Virus record (IMG/VR): IMGVR_UViG_3300008450_000018
Location: 17,632-81,631 of that record
Length of the DNA: 64,000 nucleotides
Source of the DNA: a virus
Reading direction: 5' to 3' (one strand)
The stretch's first letter is position 1; each line of letters begins with the position of its first letter. Below are positions 35,184-44,019 of the stretch, piece by piece. A program made the position numbers and the translations under genes. Below the pieces are notes generated by a model. The model searched no databases and was not told the origin of the DNA. It saw only the letters and a list, made by a program, of their open reading frames with translations.

Positions 35184-37338
35184 CTATACTAGTTATATTA
35201 GAGCTTTCAACACTAGCTTTTATAATAGGAACCTGTGTTTGACTATACTTTCCGCGATTATAAAAGGTTGTAGCAGAAGTGCCATTGGCATCAGTGGTAG
35301 ACTGACCTGTTTTGTACCAATTAGTTGCAGCTTCTGGTCCGACTAAATGTGCAGCACTAACTATTCCTGCAATATCTTCTGCTGAACTATCTGCTGTAAT
35401 AATACCATTTTTTTGTAATCTTGCATAATTATTTTTGGTATAGTTATACATTGCTTTTTCTTGAATGGTTCCATTTTCTCTGAATGCGTCTGAACTCGAT
35501 ATACCATCTTTTCCAGTCCAATTATTAGGATTACTTAATGCTTCTGCGGTCTGCGGAGTCCCAGCTTTAACATAACCCAAATCTTGTAAATCTTTTGATC
35601 CCAACAGATACTTGCCTTGATATCCATTTGCATTTTGTGTTTGGTATGACCCTTCACTTTCACTGTACCCGATCTGTGCCATAAGAGCCCTGACTTGATT
35701 CTTATCCAAATTTCCCATGCTATCAATGGGTTCGGGCTGAGCAATAAAAATTCCAGCCGAAGCTGCTCCTGTTAAGTTTTCTCTATCTGCTTGAGCAGGA
35801 CCCACAACTGTGATATCAGCAGGAGGATTTATAGGATCTCCCAATACATCTTTTGGTAAAGTAGACACTGTTTGTGCTTGATTTTGAAAAATTGCTGTTG
35901 CGTCACCTCTGATATATGGTTCGTGAGTCGGTACTTTATAATTTGTAGAAATTAAAGAATTTTGTTGGGCGAACCAAATACCTGGACTAACAACTTTAGC
36001 GTCAGGCAATTGATATAAATTAATTCTACTAGGAGGATTTATTTCTGCTCCGCCACCACCACCGCCATTTAATGCTATAGCAGCACCGTTGACTGCAATA
36101 GAGCCACCTGCTCGTATACCCATAGATTGTTGAGCAACCAAAGACAGCCCCGATCCGCTTCTTAACTGTGCTTGTTTACCGTACAAATTTAATGCAGTTT
36201 CTGCACTGGCTTGAACTAATTGTCCTGCCATTTTAACACTGCCCACTGCTTGCATGTTAATATTACGACCTGCAAAGAAGCTAATATTGTTATCACTGTG
36301 CATCATAATATTGCCCTGAGTTCGCAATGCAAAATCTTTTGCACCATATACTAGAATGTCGCCTTCTTTAGTAAGTTCTATCCATGCAGTGCCGTTGGAA
36401 TTTGCAACATATATAAAGCCTTCTGTGTCATTTAACATTATTTGATGACCCATGGCTGTTTTTAGTCTGACTAAATTATCTTTACCGAATAAATCGCCGT
36501 CATCCATGACAAAACTATGGCCGCCCACTCTTGTTGTAACAACATACGTCGCAGGATTAAATTCTCCTGACACTAATTTTTGTGCGATATTAGGATCTGT
36601 AGCAGGATCTTGACTACCAAATGGGCGGCCTGGTGTACTGAATCCGAATACTGAACTGACTGGGTCTCTTTGACTGCTACTACTAATGGCTCCCCGAACA
36701 TTGTCGCTGTCTAATCCTTGCACAATTAATCTGATTGTTTGTGGAATGTGCAGTGGTTTTTTTAGATTAGGAAGAAAACCGGCTTTACCGTATACATCTG
36801 CGCTTTCCACTGTTTCTGCCACAGGATAAAACTTTCCTGGCAACAAGTAAGGCCCTACTCCTGATTCAGAAATACTTTCTGGTGAAATATAACTAAGTTC
36901 CACCGACCCAATTGCTGGAGTCATATTTCTTGTAATCGAAGAATTTACGCACGCAAACCAATACCCCTCTTGGCTTCCTGGAACAAAACAACACAAGACT
37001 TCCGTGCCGATATCCGGCGGGCTCATATAAAATCCATAACTCTGAGTCGAATCTGAAAACTTATTTTGATTTGCCTTAGGTTGTGTGTATTCCCCTAATC
37101 TACTAGACGTGCTGCCCATAAAAGGGCTGGCATATGATACTAGTTTCCACGATGACGGAAGATCAGGATTTGCGCCGCCGAACTGTGGTATAAAGACTTG
37201 CAGTCTTCCTGACCTAGTATTAGTGTCAATGGCTTTTACTTTTCCAATATATATTCCGCTGGGTTGCGGAATATCCATTTTTGTAGTGTCGATGAACGTG
37301 GGGTGTTTTGTACCCAAATATGGTTGATTGTATGACAT
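35179..37338 (-). CDS. 5: Baseplate central spike/hub protein gp5-like with C-terminal transglycosylase-like domain
   Basis: A 719-aa protein. Residues about 25-130 form the OB-fold (IYIGKVKAIDTNTRSGRLQV, then EVLCCFVPGSQEGYWFACV). Residues about 270-430 are spike-like beta-strand repeats (HSFVMDDGD, MGHQIMLNDTEGFIYV, NGTAWIELTKEGDI), the T4 gp5/VgrG beta-prism type. Residues about 545-700 resemble a transglycosylase/lysozyme domain (IGYSESEG with candidate catalytic Glu, GYQGKYLLGSKDLQDLGY, VSAAHLVGPEA). T4 gp5 instead carries its lysozyme between the OB-fold and the prism. The role is membrane and peptidoglycan penetration. It ends next to gp25 and follows a large hub-type protein by 3 nt. 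Confidence 0.85.
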   Translation of the reverse strand: MSYNQPYLGTKHPTFIDTTKMDIPQPSGIYIGKVKAIDTNTRSGRLQVFIPQFGGANPDLPSSWKLVSYASPFMGSTSSRLGEYTQPKANQNKFSDSTQSYGFYMSPPDIGTEVLCCFVPGSQEGYWFACVNSSITRNMTPAIGSVELSYISPESISESGVGPYLLPGKFYPVAETVESADVYGKAGFLPNLKKPLHIPQTIRLIVQGLDSDNVRGAISSSSQRDPVSSVFGFSTPGRPFGSQDPATDPNIAQKLVSGEFNPATYVVTTRVGGHSFVMDDGDLFGKDNLVRLKTAMGHQIMLNDTEGFIYVANSNGTAWIELTKEGDILVYGAKDFALRTQGNIMMHSDNNISFFAGRNINMQAVGSVKMAGQLVQASAETALNLYGKQAQLRSGSGLSLVAQQSMGIRAGGSIAVNGAAIALNGGGGGGAEINPPSRINLYQLPDAKVVSPGIWFAQQNSLISTNYKVPTHEPYIRGDATAIFQNQAQTVSTLPKDVLGDPINPPADITVVGPAQADRENLTGAASAGIFIAQPEPIDSMGNLDKNQVRALMAQIGYSESEGSYQTQNANGYQGKYLLGSKDLQDLGYVKAGTPQTAEALSNPNNWTGKDGISSSDAFRENGTIQEKAMYNYTKNNYARLQKNGIITADSSAEDIAGIVSAAHLVGPEAATNWYKTGQSTTDANGTSATTFYNRGKYSQTQVPIIKASVESSNITSIG

Positions 37339-37341
37339 AAT

Positions 37342-40116
37342 TTAAATGAAATTAGTAAAGTCGCCGAATTCTAAATCGCTCAAACTTGCAAATGCTTCGG
37401 TTACATCAATATCCGTCACTCCAACATCCAAATCAAAATTGCCAATTGAGTCGAAACCAGACGCATAGTCCAGTGCTCCCGCGTATTTAAAATCTCCAAT
37501 GGAATCAAAACTAGTATTGTAGTCTACTCCCAATGCACCTTGACTTTTAAATATATCAGTAATTCCAGTTGTTATTTTATCTACTGCAATATTTACACCT
37601 CGGCCAACAACGTTATTAATTAAAGATCCTGCTACCTGCGCCCCAATAGCTTGAAGGAAACTTCCACCTTGTCCATTTGCTAGTGCCGCGGCGCCTTGTA
37701 CTGCAAGATTTACCGCTGCTGAAGAATTAGTAGCTGGAAGCAAAGAAGAAATATTAGTTCTTGGACCTGCAAATCTGATTGCTGTATTCACTGTTGGAGT
37801 TAACGCATTTGACAATGCAGTTTCTGTTCTTTGTGTAACGGAAGAAGGTACCACTGGCTTTCCTTCTTGATCATATAATAGTTTTGCCAACGTCAATGAT
37901 TGTTCAAATTTTCCATTAGAAAAAGAATTGTCAACGGTAATTATTTTATAAACTCCGCTAAATTCGCTGTATCTATATCTACTAGATGCTACATCTGCTA
38001 TACCTGTGGTTTCGTCATAGTCCACTGGACTTTGAAAATTTACAAATACATATAGCTCTCCGCCGTCCATGTATAAACTACTGCCTGAACTGTTATTTAA
38101 AAATTGACCTGATGGAGTATCCAATCCTTGTCCCATGAATAAATCATCTTGTTTAATAAATTGCGGATCCCCTACAATTTTTAAATTTAATGTTATCATG
38201 TCACCTTTGGCCCCTAGCATCAAAGATCTCTGTAGATCTCCTGCGTCTGCAGATGCCTGTGGCAGTCCACCAGCTCTCATAGTCGTTGCGACATTGTCAC
38301 TGACTAGTCCTATAGAAATTGGCGCAACATTCTCTTGTGGTCTTTCTTCAGTGTTGGGATTAGGGTAAGCATTAGCATCGGGTCTAATAGGAGTTCCTGT
38401 TTGCGATTGTGTACTTTTTGTACGATTTGTGGTCATCTCTACTAGATATAAAGTGTTAAAATCTATTTGTAAATCGAGTACGTCTTTATTTTTTCCCGTA
38501 AAAATATAATCATATTTTTTTACAAATCCAGGCACACGGCCTTTGGGATAAAATGGATGTTTAGCAGATAAGTTATATGGCTTTACATAAAATATAATGT
38601 CCATGCTATATCTGTTTTGTGTTGGATCATAATCTCTAATAAGGATACTAGGAATGATTCTAAACCATTTTAGCCACGTGATGGTATTAGGGTTTCCGCC
38701 TGACTGAATACTTTCCCGTTGTTGTTTTGTTATTGATGGATCTTTCAATTGATCGCTGATATATTCACTGTTTCTAACTGCCCAATCGATCATTCTGTCA
38801 ATAGTGGTGCCCGCAGGAATATTTACGGTTGCTCCGTCGAATCGAAGCCCGCCTTTAGCAGCTCCTGATGCTGCTTGAATTTGTGATCTTTGTGCGGCAG
38901 TCGACGTTCCGCTGGCTGGAGCTCCAGCTGCATTAACAGGACCTGTATATAATTTACGGTTGCCTATTTTTTCATCAAACACAACCCTAACAGTGTTGAC
39001 TATAGATATTTGTTTTTGTACTTTTAATGAACTAAAATAACTATTGATAGCGGCGCAGAATCCAGTTATTCCAAAACTTGAATATTCATTGTTTAATTGA
39101 CTGGTCAAATCGCTTATTCGGGCCCGGGTGTCAGCCGCAATGCTGGCATCAATTGGATCGCCAGACGCTGCAAATTGTCTAGATTCTTCATTAAGGTTTG
39201 TAATTTGTCTTTCGATATCAGATCTTCGAAATAGATTTACATAAAATTTACCGTCTTCAGCTGATACTTCAGCCGGACCACCAAATATTTGACTGACTGT
39301 AGTGGCTGTAACTGTTGTGCTAACAGGTAAGCTTACATTTATTTGATTAAATGCCTGATGATTAAATGGCACTGCATCAATTTGATATTCTGTGCCTTTT
39401 GATGTTAATCTAGACTTGATATTAGTTATTCTAATAGGAATAAATTTTGAATGTTCTTTGAGTGGCCCGGGCGAGCCCCCGTCGACACTGCCAAAAAAAT
39501 CAATTTGTAACATGTAAGGCATATGGATGTAACTACCTGTCCCGGGATTAACCCTACTAGCAGCCTCTAACATTCTATTAATTAGTGTAAACCCCAATGG
39601 CTCGATAATTGTAAAACTACATTCAATTAAGTTACTGTTTCTATTTCTGGAAGTAGTATTAACTATGGTTTTTACTTTTAAGTTTTCGAAATAAAAATCT
39701 TCTTCAAATGCAGGGTCTCGTCTGAAAGTTTCCCCGTATCTTCCTGCACTACTGATTAAAACATTTTGCGGTACATACTTTTTTTGTAATGAACTATCTC
39801 TGCTGATCAAATTATTATAGTTTTGTATTCCCATTAAATGCAGGCTTAGACAATAAGTGTAAGAATCATATTCTAACAATGGGTTATCAACTACACCTTG
39901 TCTGGCATTAGAGCCTATAAAAGCAGTGGTGTCAAATATTGCACGACCTTCTGCGTCACGTATTTGTGCCAACTCAGCTTCATTAGCTGCATCTATTGCC
40001 TCATCACCCACAGCTGGAATTAGATCTATCGCAGGAGTGGCAATATTTTGTCTCTCAGCTAACGAAATAGCAACAGCTGATGCGTTGATAGTATTTGACT
40101 CTAAGGGATTACTCAT
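37342..40116 (-). CDS. Large baseplate/hub structural protein
   Basis: A 924-aa protein between gp53 and gp5. Recognisable blocks include YDSYTYCLSLHLMGIQNYN (about residue 85), FTIIEPLGFTLINRMLEAA (about 170) and a MLQIDFFGS strand. A central KWFRIIPSILIRDYD-type segment and a C-terminal Ala/Gly-rich half follow. Related aquatic T4-like phages have a similar virion protein here. Its place next to the spike suggests a hub role, like T4 gp27, but I cannot confirm homology by eye and its length is more than twice that of gp27. It has no catalytic motif. It starts 4 nt before the gp53 stop codon region, so the two are probably cotranscribed. Confidence 0.75.
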   Translation of the reverse strand: MSNPLESNTINASAVAISLAERQNIATPAIDLIPAVGDEAIDAANEAELAQIRDAEGRAIFDTTAFIGSNARQGVVDNPLLEYDSYTYCLSLHLMGIQNYNNLISRDSSLQKKYVPQNVLISSAGRYGETFRRDPAFEEDFYFENLKVKTIVNTTSRNRNSNLIECSFTIIEPLGFTLINRMLEAASRVNPGTGSYIHMPYMLQIDFFGSVDGGSPGPLKEHSKFIPIRITNIKSRLTSKGTEYQIDAVPFNHQAFNQINVSLPVSTTVTATTVSQIFGGPAEVSAEDGKFYVNLFRRSDIERQITNLNEESRQFAASGDPIDASIAADTRARISDLTSQLNNEYSSFGITGFCAAINSYFSSLKVQKQISIVNTVRVVFDEKIGNRKLYTGPVNAAGAPASGTSTAAQRSQIQAASGAAKGGLRFDGATVNIPAGTTIDRMIDWAVRNSEYISDQLKDPSITKQQRESIQSGGNPNTITWLKWFRIIPSILIRDYDPTQNRYSMDIIFYVKPYNLSAKHPFYPKGRVPGFVKKYDYIFTGKNKDVLDLQIDFNTLYLVEMTTNRTKSTQSQTGTPIRPDANAYPNPNTEERPQENVAPISIGLVSDNVATTMRAGGLPQASADAGDLQRSLMLGAKGDMITLNLKIVGDPQFIKQDDLFMGQGLDTPSGQFLNNSSGSSLYMDGGELYVFVNFQSPVDYDETTGIADVASSRYRYSEFSGVYKIITVDNSFSNGKFEQSLTLAKLLYDQEGKPVVPSSVTQRTETALSNALTPTVNTAIRFAGPRTNISSLLPATNSSAAVNLAVQGAAALANGQGGSFLQAIGAQVAGSLINNVVGRGVNIAVDKITTGITDIFKSQGALGVDYNTSFDSIGDFKYAGALDYASGFDSIGNFDLDVGVTDIDVTEAFASLSDLEFGDFTNFI

Positions 40117-40120
40117 CTTA

Positions 40121-40423
40121 TTATCCGATGGCTCCAGTTATTGCAGCTTTCTTAGGCAAAAAAATTCTATTGCCTATTTTCATATCAAAAATAGGATCTT
40201 TAATAGTGTTAGGATTACGCAGTGCAAACACCCACCAGAGACCAGTATCTTCGTACAAATCGTATGCCAATAAATCAGGTCTATATTGATAAGTTTTGTT
40301 TATAGCAAAAAGTACATCATCAGGATTCTTAGGTATTACTGGAAAATTGGCAAGATCTAAAAAGTCTCCATAAAAAGGTGTTTTAGAATATAAACTATTT
40401 TGAGCATATTGAATTTCGGCCAT
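40121..40423 (-). CDS. 53: Baseplate wedge subunit gp53
   Basis: A 100-aa protein containing YRPDLLAYDLYEDTGLWWVF (about residues 47-66), then LRNPNTIKDPIFDMKIGNRI and a closing I-F-L-P-K strand. This is the LysM-like core of gp53, which binds between wedges in the T4 baseplate. It is shorter than T4 gp53 (196 aa), as is usual in aquatic relatives. Its start touches the stop codon of the upstream tube-cap gene, which implies translational coupling. Confidence 0.9.
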   Translation of the reverse strand: MAEIQYAQNSLYSKTPFYGDFLDLANFPVIPKNPDDVLFAINKTYQYRPDLLAYDLYEDTGLWWVFALRNPNTIKDPIFDMKIGNRIFLPKKAAITGAIG

Positions 40424-41313
40424 TATAGGAAACCTCCGATAGGTGAATTGCCATTCTGTATCAGCGCACCTCGCGAGAATCTGTCTAGTGTAAAGTTTCT
40501 AGCAATATTTTGTCTGCTGTATAAAGGTTGTAAGGTAATGTTCACTGTGCTGCTTGTTGGCAGTCGGACTGGGCCACCAAAGTTGACATTTGTTGGCAAT
40601 TGCAATCCTGCACTACTCAATGAGGCACCCACTGGTATAGATACATAATCAACTTCTCCTGGCATAGTATGACTGAATGATGTTACAACGCAGGGAACAT
40701 GGGGAAGATATGCTGCTCCAAACCCATCTAAGAATACCAGTGGAGGAGGGCTGCCTGCATTTTGATCTGCTCCAAAAAACATTTTTGTCACAGTTCTAAA
40801 AAATTGTATTACTGCCATCAAATACTGACCTTCTTTAATATTTTGAACTGTAAATTCTCCATTTATATTAATGGAAGAAACTTCACTGCCTTCGTAGAAA
40901 TAACTAGAATAATTACTGTGAGTTAATGGAGTAGAACCATATTTTGCATTATGCGTTATAGTAATAGACGGCGTATACGGAAATATAACTCCACTGGTTT
41001 CTCGCAATGGTCCAAGAATACTATTATCTATTCTATTATAAAATAAGTCAGCAGTTGGCCTTGCCATACTAATTCGCACTCGCCAATCATATTGAGGGTC
41101 AATTGTTGATCCATCTGTACCATTAAAATTAACATTAAATACACTGCCGGCTATATCTGTCAGTAAACCATTAGCACCTGGGGCAAGTCCAGAATTTGCT
41201 AGCCTCGATCCGCTTGAAGACGCCGAGCCTGTAGAACCCGTTACGGAGGCTGGGCTGAAAAATGCGCTTTGGGCAGAACTATCCCCTGCAAAAGTAGAAG
41301 TATTATATGACAT
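40423..41313 (-). CDS. Baseplate tail-tube cap/initiator protein (gp48/gp54 type)
   Basis: A 296-aa protein with a low-complexity Ser/Gly N-terminus (about residues 1-45) followed by a tube-like domain: VIFPYTPSITITHNAKYG, THSNYSSYFYEGSEVSSINI, and the EGQYLMAVIQFFRTVTKMFF helix. In T4, gp48 and gp54 sit on the hub and nucleate tube polymerisation. The sequence is compatible with either, so no number is assigned. It is the first gene of the minus-strand structural block and has its own late-type GATAAATA box 17 nt upstream. It diverges from gp55. Confidence 0.82.
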   Translation of the reverse strand: MSYNTSTFAGDSSAQSAFFSPASVTGSTGSASSSGSRLANSGLAPGANGLLTDIAGSVFNVNFNGTDGSTIDPQYDWRVRISMARPTADLFYNRIDNSILGPLRETSGVIFPYTPSITITHNAKYGSTPLTHSNYSSYFYEGSEVSSININGEFTVQNIKEGQYLMAVIQFFRTVTKMFFGADQNAGSPPPLVFLDGFGAAYLPHVPCVVTSFSHTMPGEVDYVSIPVGASLSSAGLQLPTNVNFGGPVRLPTSSTVNITLQPLYSRQNIARNFTLDRFSRGALIQNGNSPIGGFL

Positions 41314-41330
41314 TTGATACCCGTTTTAGA

Positions 41331-41338
41331 TATTTATC
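41331..41338 (-). promoter_or_regulatory. T4 late-type promoter box of the minus-strand tail block
   Basis: The minus strand reads GATAAATA, 17 nt before the ATG at 41313, in the 111-nt divergent region between the tail block and gp55. Confidence 0.55.
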
Positions 41339-41367
41339 GAACCAAAAATAGTAGCTTATTATTGGCA

Positions 41368-41397
41368 TTGACATCACAACTTATAATATGTTAGTAT
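41368..41397 (+). promoter_or_regulatory. Sigma70-like promoter of the gp55-gp47-gp46 operon
   Basis: TTGACA at 41368-41373 is a perfect -35 match. After 18 nt, TAGTAT (41392-41397) is a 4/6 -10 box. A perfect TATAAT at 41382 is only 8 nt from the -35 box, too close to pair with it. The leader leads to AAAGGA ahead of the ATG at 41425. Early expression by host polymerase is expected for the regulator and recombination genes. Confidence 0.55.
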
Positions 41398-41424
41398 GTA
41401 CCAACCGCAGATTTAAAGGATAAA

Positions 41425-42315
41425 ATGAAATCAAATTACTTAAACAATAAAGATATTCTTAAAGAGATACACAAAAGCAAGAATTCGTATTGCACATTCA
41501 GTGACCCAGAAGTTGCAGACTATGACATGATTCTGCCAGATGTTAAAAAAATTAATAAAAAAAATATACTAGATGCTCGCAAATTAAGGGCAGAAAGATT
41601 AAGCAAATTAGCGCATGAAGCTGCCGTAGCGGCCACTGGGGAAAAGCAAAAAGCTGACCAATTTGAAATCAAATACACTAAAATTCCACAGACTGATGTA
41701 GTCTTTCGAATTATGACATGGGAGCATATACCATTAGACGATGTCAAGACTAAAAAAGCCAAAGACGCGGCCAAAGAACTGTTTGAAGACGAAGATGAAA
41801 CTGCTCATACCGAGTATGACGAAGATGATCCCAAACATAACAAATACGTTAAAGTCAATTTTCCGCCTTTCTTTCATTATAAAGTAGACGAAGAAGGCAA
41901 CCCTATTCTGGTAGGCAAAAGTCATTGGTCGGGCGGATTAGACACTGGATCTTTTAATAGAGAACATGGTGCAATGACTAATAAACTAGCTCATATGTTT
42001 ATGAAACTGTGTGAACGTTATGCAACCAGAAGTAATTGGAGAGGGTACACTTATAACGACGAAATGCGTAGTCAAGCCTTATTACAACTCAGTCAAATTG
42101 GATTGCAATTCGACGAATCGAAATCGCAGAATCCTTTTGCTTATTATACTGCTGCTATCACTAATAGCTTCACTCGAGTGCTGAACATCGAAAAACGCAA
42201 TCAAAACTTACGTGACGACATTTTAGAAATGAACAATCTTAATCCAAGCTACACTCGCCAAGGCCAGGGTGGGTCGTGGGGCGGTGCAGGGGGCGGCGTA
42301 GATGGTAACGACTAG
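41425..42315 (+). CDS. 55: Late transcription sigma factor gp55
   Basis: A 296-aa phage sigma factor for late genes. The C-terminal half carries the family core: NKLAHMFMKLCERYATRSN, WRGYTYNDEMRSQALLQLS, then QNPFAYYTAAITNSFTRVLN and the following basic KRNQNLRDDIL, equivalent to sigma region 2 of T4 gp55, which recognises TATAAATA. It is longer than T4 gp55 (185 aa), with an extended N-terminus and an acidic insert (EDEDETAHTEYDEDD). The C-terminus is Gly-rich (GQGGSWGGAGGG) and lacks an obvious hydrophobic clamp-binding tail like that of T4. It has a good Shine-Dalgarno sequence and overlaps the next gene by 14 nt. The many TAAATA boxes in this window are its likely targets. Confidence 0.88.
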   Translation: MKSNYLNNKDILKEIHKSKNSYCTFSDPEVADYDMILPDVKKINKKNILDARKLRAERLSKLAHEAAVAATGEKQKADQFEIKYTKIPQTDVVFRIMTWEHIPLDDVKTKKAKDAAKELFEDEDETAHTEYDEDDPKHNKYVKVNFPPFFHYKVDEEGNPILVGKSHWSGGLDTGSFNREHGAMTNKLAHMFMKLCERYATRSNWRGYTYNDEMRSQALLQLSQIGLQFDESKSQNPFAYYTAAITNSFTRVLNIEKRNQNLRDDILEMNNLNPSYTRQGQGGSWGGAGGGVDGND

Positions 42316-42970
42316 GATTAAATTTGATCCAACTAGTTCTGATATAATTCTCATAACCTACCCCCCGGGGGGTTTTGGGAATTTTGTATATCATCTATTA
42401 ACTGAATTTACGGATCAAACAGTTAAACCCAATAATAGCTCATTTGCGTTTAGCGGCACCGGGAACAGTCACGGTACTAAAAAATATACTGTAACGTATT
42501 CTCACAATCCCTCAAAATACCATCCGTACATAGACTCAGACGTAGCCACAGAGGGTAAAACAATTTTGGTACTGGTAGACAACAAATGGTACGATAACGA
42601 TTACTCTCGCTTACGTGAGGTTTTTCCAAATGCAAAAATTGTAAGGATGTGCTTTGAGCCACGCATGTATCCTATTGTGTTTGCTCTAGTTACTGCTAAA
42701 ACAAAAGGCATACAGGCTAATATATACGTGCCGCCAAATTACAAAGGCGAAGGCAAATTTACTCCGTTACATTTGCCCAATGTTGTGAATGCATCCATCG
42801 AAGACTTTATCTTGGATCCGTTTGAAACGTTTTATAAGATAGCCACAGAGTTGGGATTAACTGTTATTAATACTGATCAACTTCATGGCGTTGTTGCAGA
42901 ATGGCGCAAGGTCCACAAACCATACTTTGAAGATCTATACAAAGAATTCCAGAAGGAGCATTTGCTATAG
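42302..42970 (+). CDS. P-loop/sulfotransferase-like protein, unknown role
   Basis: A 222-aa protein with LITYPPGGFGNFVYHLL at residues about 17-33. This resembles the PAPS-binding loop of sulfotransferases (T-Y-P-x-S/G-G) but is not a classical Walker A, since the lysine is missing. A later FPNAKIVRMCFEPRMYP segment could be the second nucleotide-binding strand. It is paralogous to 44016-44915 (Y-P-x-G-x-F-G-x-F, then F-P-N-A). It sits between gp55 and gp47, overlapping gp55 by 14 nt. Sulfation or another nucleotide-dependent transfer is a guess from fold similarity only. Confidence 0.65.
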   Translation: MVTTRIKFDPTSSDIILITYPPGGFGNFVYHLLTEFTDQTVKPNNSSFAFSGTGNSHGTKKYTVTYSHNPSKYHPYIDSDVATEGKTILVLVDNKWYDNDYSRLREVFPNAKIVRMCFEPRMYPIVFALVTAKTKGIQANIYVPPNYKGEGKFTPLHLPNVVNASIEDFILDPFETFYKIATELGLTVINTDQLHGVVAEWRKVHKPYFEDLYKEFQKEHLL

Positions 42971-43002
42971 ACATGCCCTCTACAATAGTGTAAACTATAT
43001 CC

Positions 43003-44019
43003 ATGAGTAACCTATTTAAGAAAGCCGCAGTATTCACCGACATCCACTTTGGTCTAAAGTCAAATAGTCAATTGCACAACGAGGACTGTTTGAACTTTAT
43101 CAAGTGGGCTACCGCTAAAGCACGAGAAGAAGGTTGTGAAACCGCTATGTTTCTCGGAGACTGGCACAATAATCGAGCCAGTCTTAATATTGTCACGCTT
43201 AATTATAGCCTTAGAGCATTGGAACATTTAAATGATAATTTTGAACGTGTTTATTTTATTCCTGGTAATCATGATTTGTATTATCGGGATAAACGTGATA
43301 TTCAATCGGTTGAATGGGCTCGTCACCTCCCGAACGTTCAAATTGTTAACGATTGGTTTACTAGCGGCAATGTGGTTATTGCTCCTTGGCTTGTCGGAGA
43401 CGACCACAAACGAATTGCCCGACTTACGGGAAAATACATGTTTGGACACTTCGAACTGCCCCACTTCTATATGAACGCCATGGTGCAGATGCCCGATCAC
43501 GGCGAAATTAAAAATGAACATTTTGGAAATTTTGATCAAGTATTCACTGGGCACTTTCATAAAAGACAGCAACGTCAAAATATTACATATATCGGAAATT
43601 GTTTCCCTCACAACTATGCCGATGCTGGCGATGACGATCGTGGACTAACTATTTTAGAATGGGGGAAAGAACCCGAATATCATGCATGGCCCAATCAGCC
43701 TAGATATCGTGTGCTAGGATTAGGTGCTATTTTAAATAACGCAGACTCGGTGTTAGGACAAGGTATGCATGTTCGTGTTAATATTGACATCGATATTAGC
43801 TACGAAGAAGCAACCTTTATCAAAGAAACTTTTATGGAGTCTCATAAACTGCGAGAAATTACATTAATCCCACAAAAAAATGCAGACTTAAATGAATTTG
43901 CAATACAGGGCAATGTTAATTTCGAAAGTGTAGATCAAATTGTTACCAATCAACTTACTGCTATTGCCAGTGAGCATTATGACAATAAGATATTGCTGGA
44001 CATTTATAGAAATTTATGA
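43003..44019 (+). CDS. 47: Recombination nuclease subunit gp47 (Mre11/SbcD-like)
   Basis: A 338-aa calcineurin-like phosphoesterase. Metal-binding motifs are in order: FTDIHFG (D13, H15), GDWHNN (D53, H55), GNHD (88-91), GHFELP and TGHFHKRQ. It pairs with gp46 to form the phage Mre11-Rad50 complex that processes ends for recombination-dependent replication. The length matches T4 gp47 (339 aa). It lies between two sulfotransferase-like paralogues, overlapping the second by ATGA, rather than directly beside gp46. Confidence 0.95.
   Translation: MSNLFKKAAVFTDIHFGLKSNSQLHNEDCLNFIKWATAKAREEGCETAMFLGDWHNNRASLNIVTLNYSLRALEHLNDNFERVYFIPGNHDLYYRDKRDIQSVEWARHLPNVQIVNDWFTSGNVVIAPWLVGDDHKRIARLTGKYMFGHFELPHFYMNAMVQMPDHGEIKNEHFGNFDQVFTGHFHKRQQRQNITYIGNCFPHNYADAGDDDRGLTILEWGKEPEYHAWPNQPRYRVLGLGAILNNADSVLGQGMHVRVNIDIDISYEEATFIKETFMESHKLREITLIPQKNADLNEFAIQGNVNFESVDQIVTNQLTAIASEHYDNKILLDIYRNL

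Noticed and set aside
41382-41387. Perfect TATAAT in the gp55 promoter region
   Set aside because: It is only 8 nt from the TTGACA, and no -35 box is found 16-18 nt upstream of it, so TAGTAT at 41392 was preferred.
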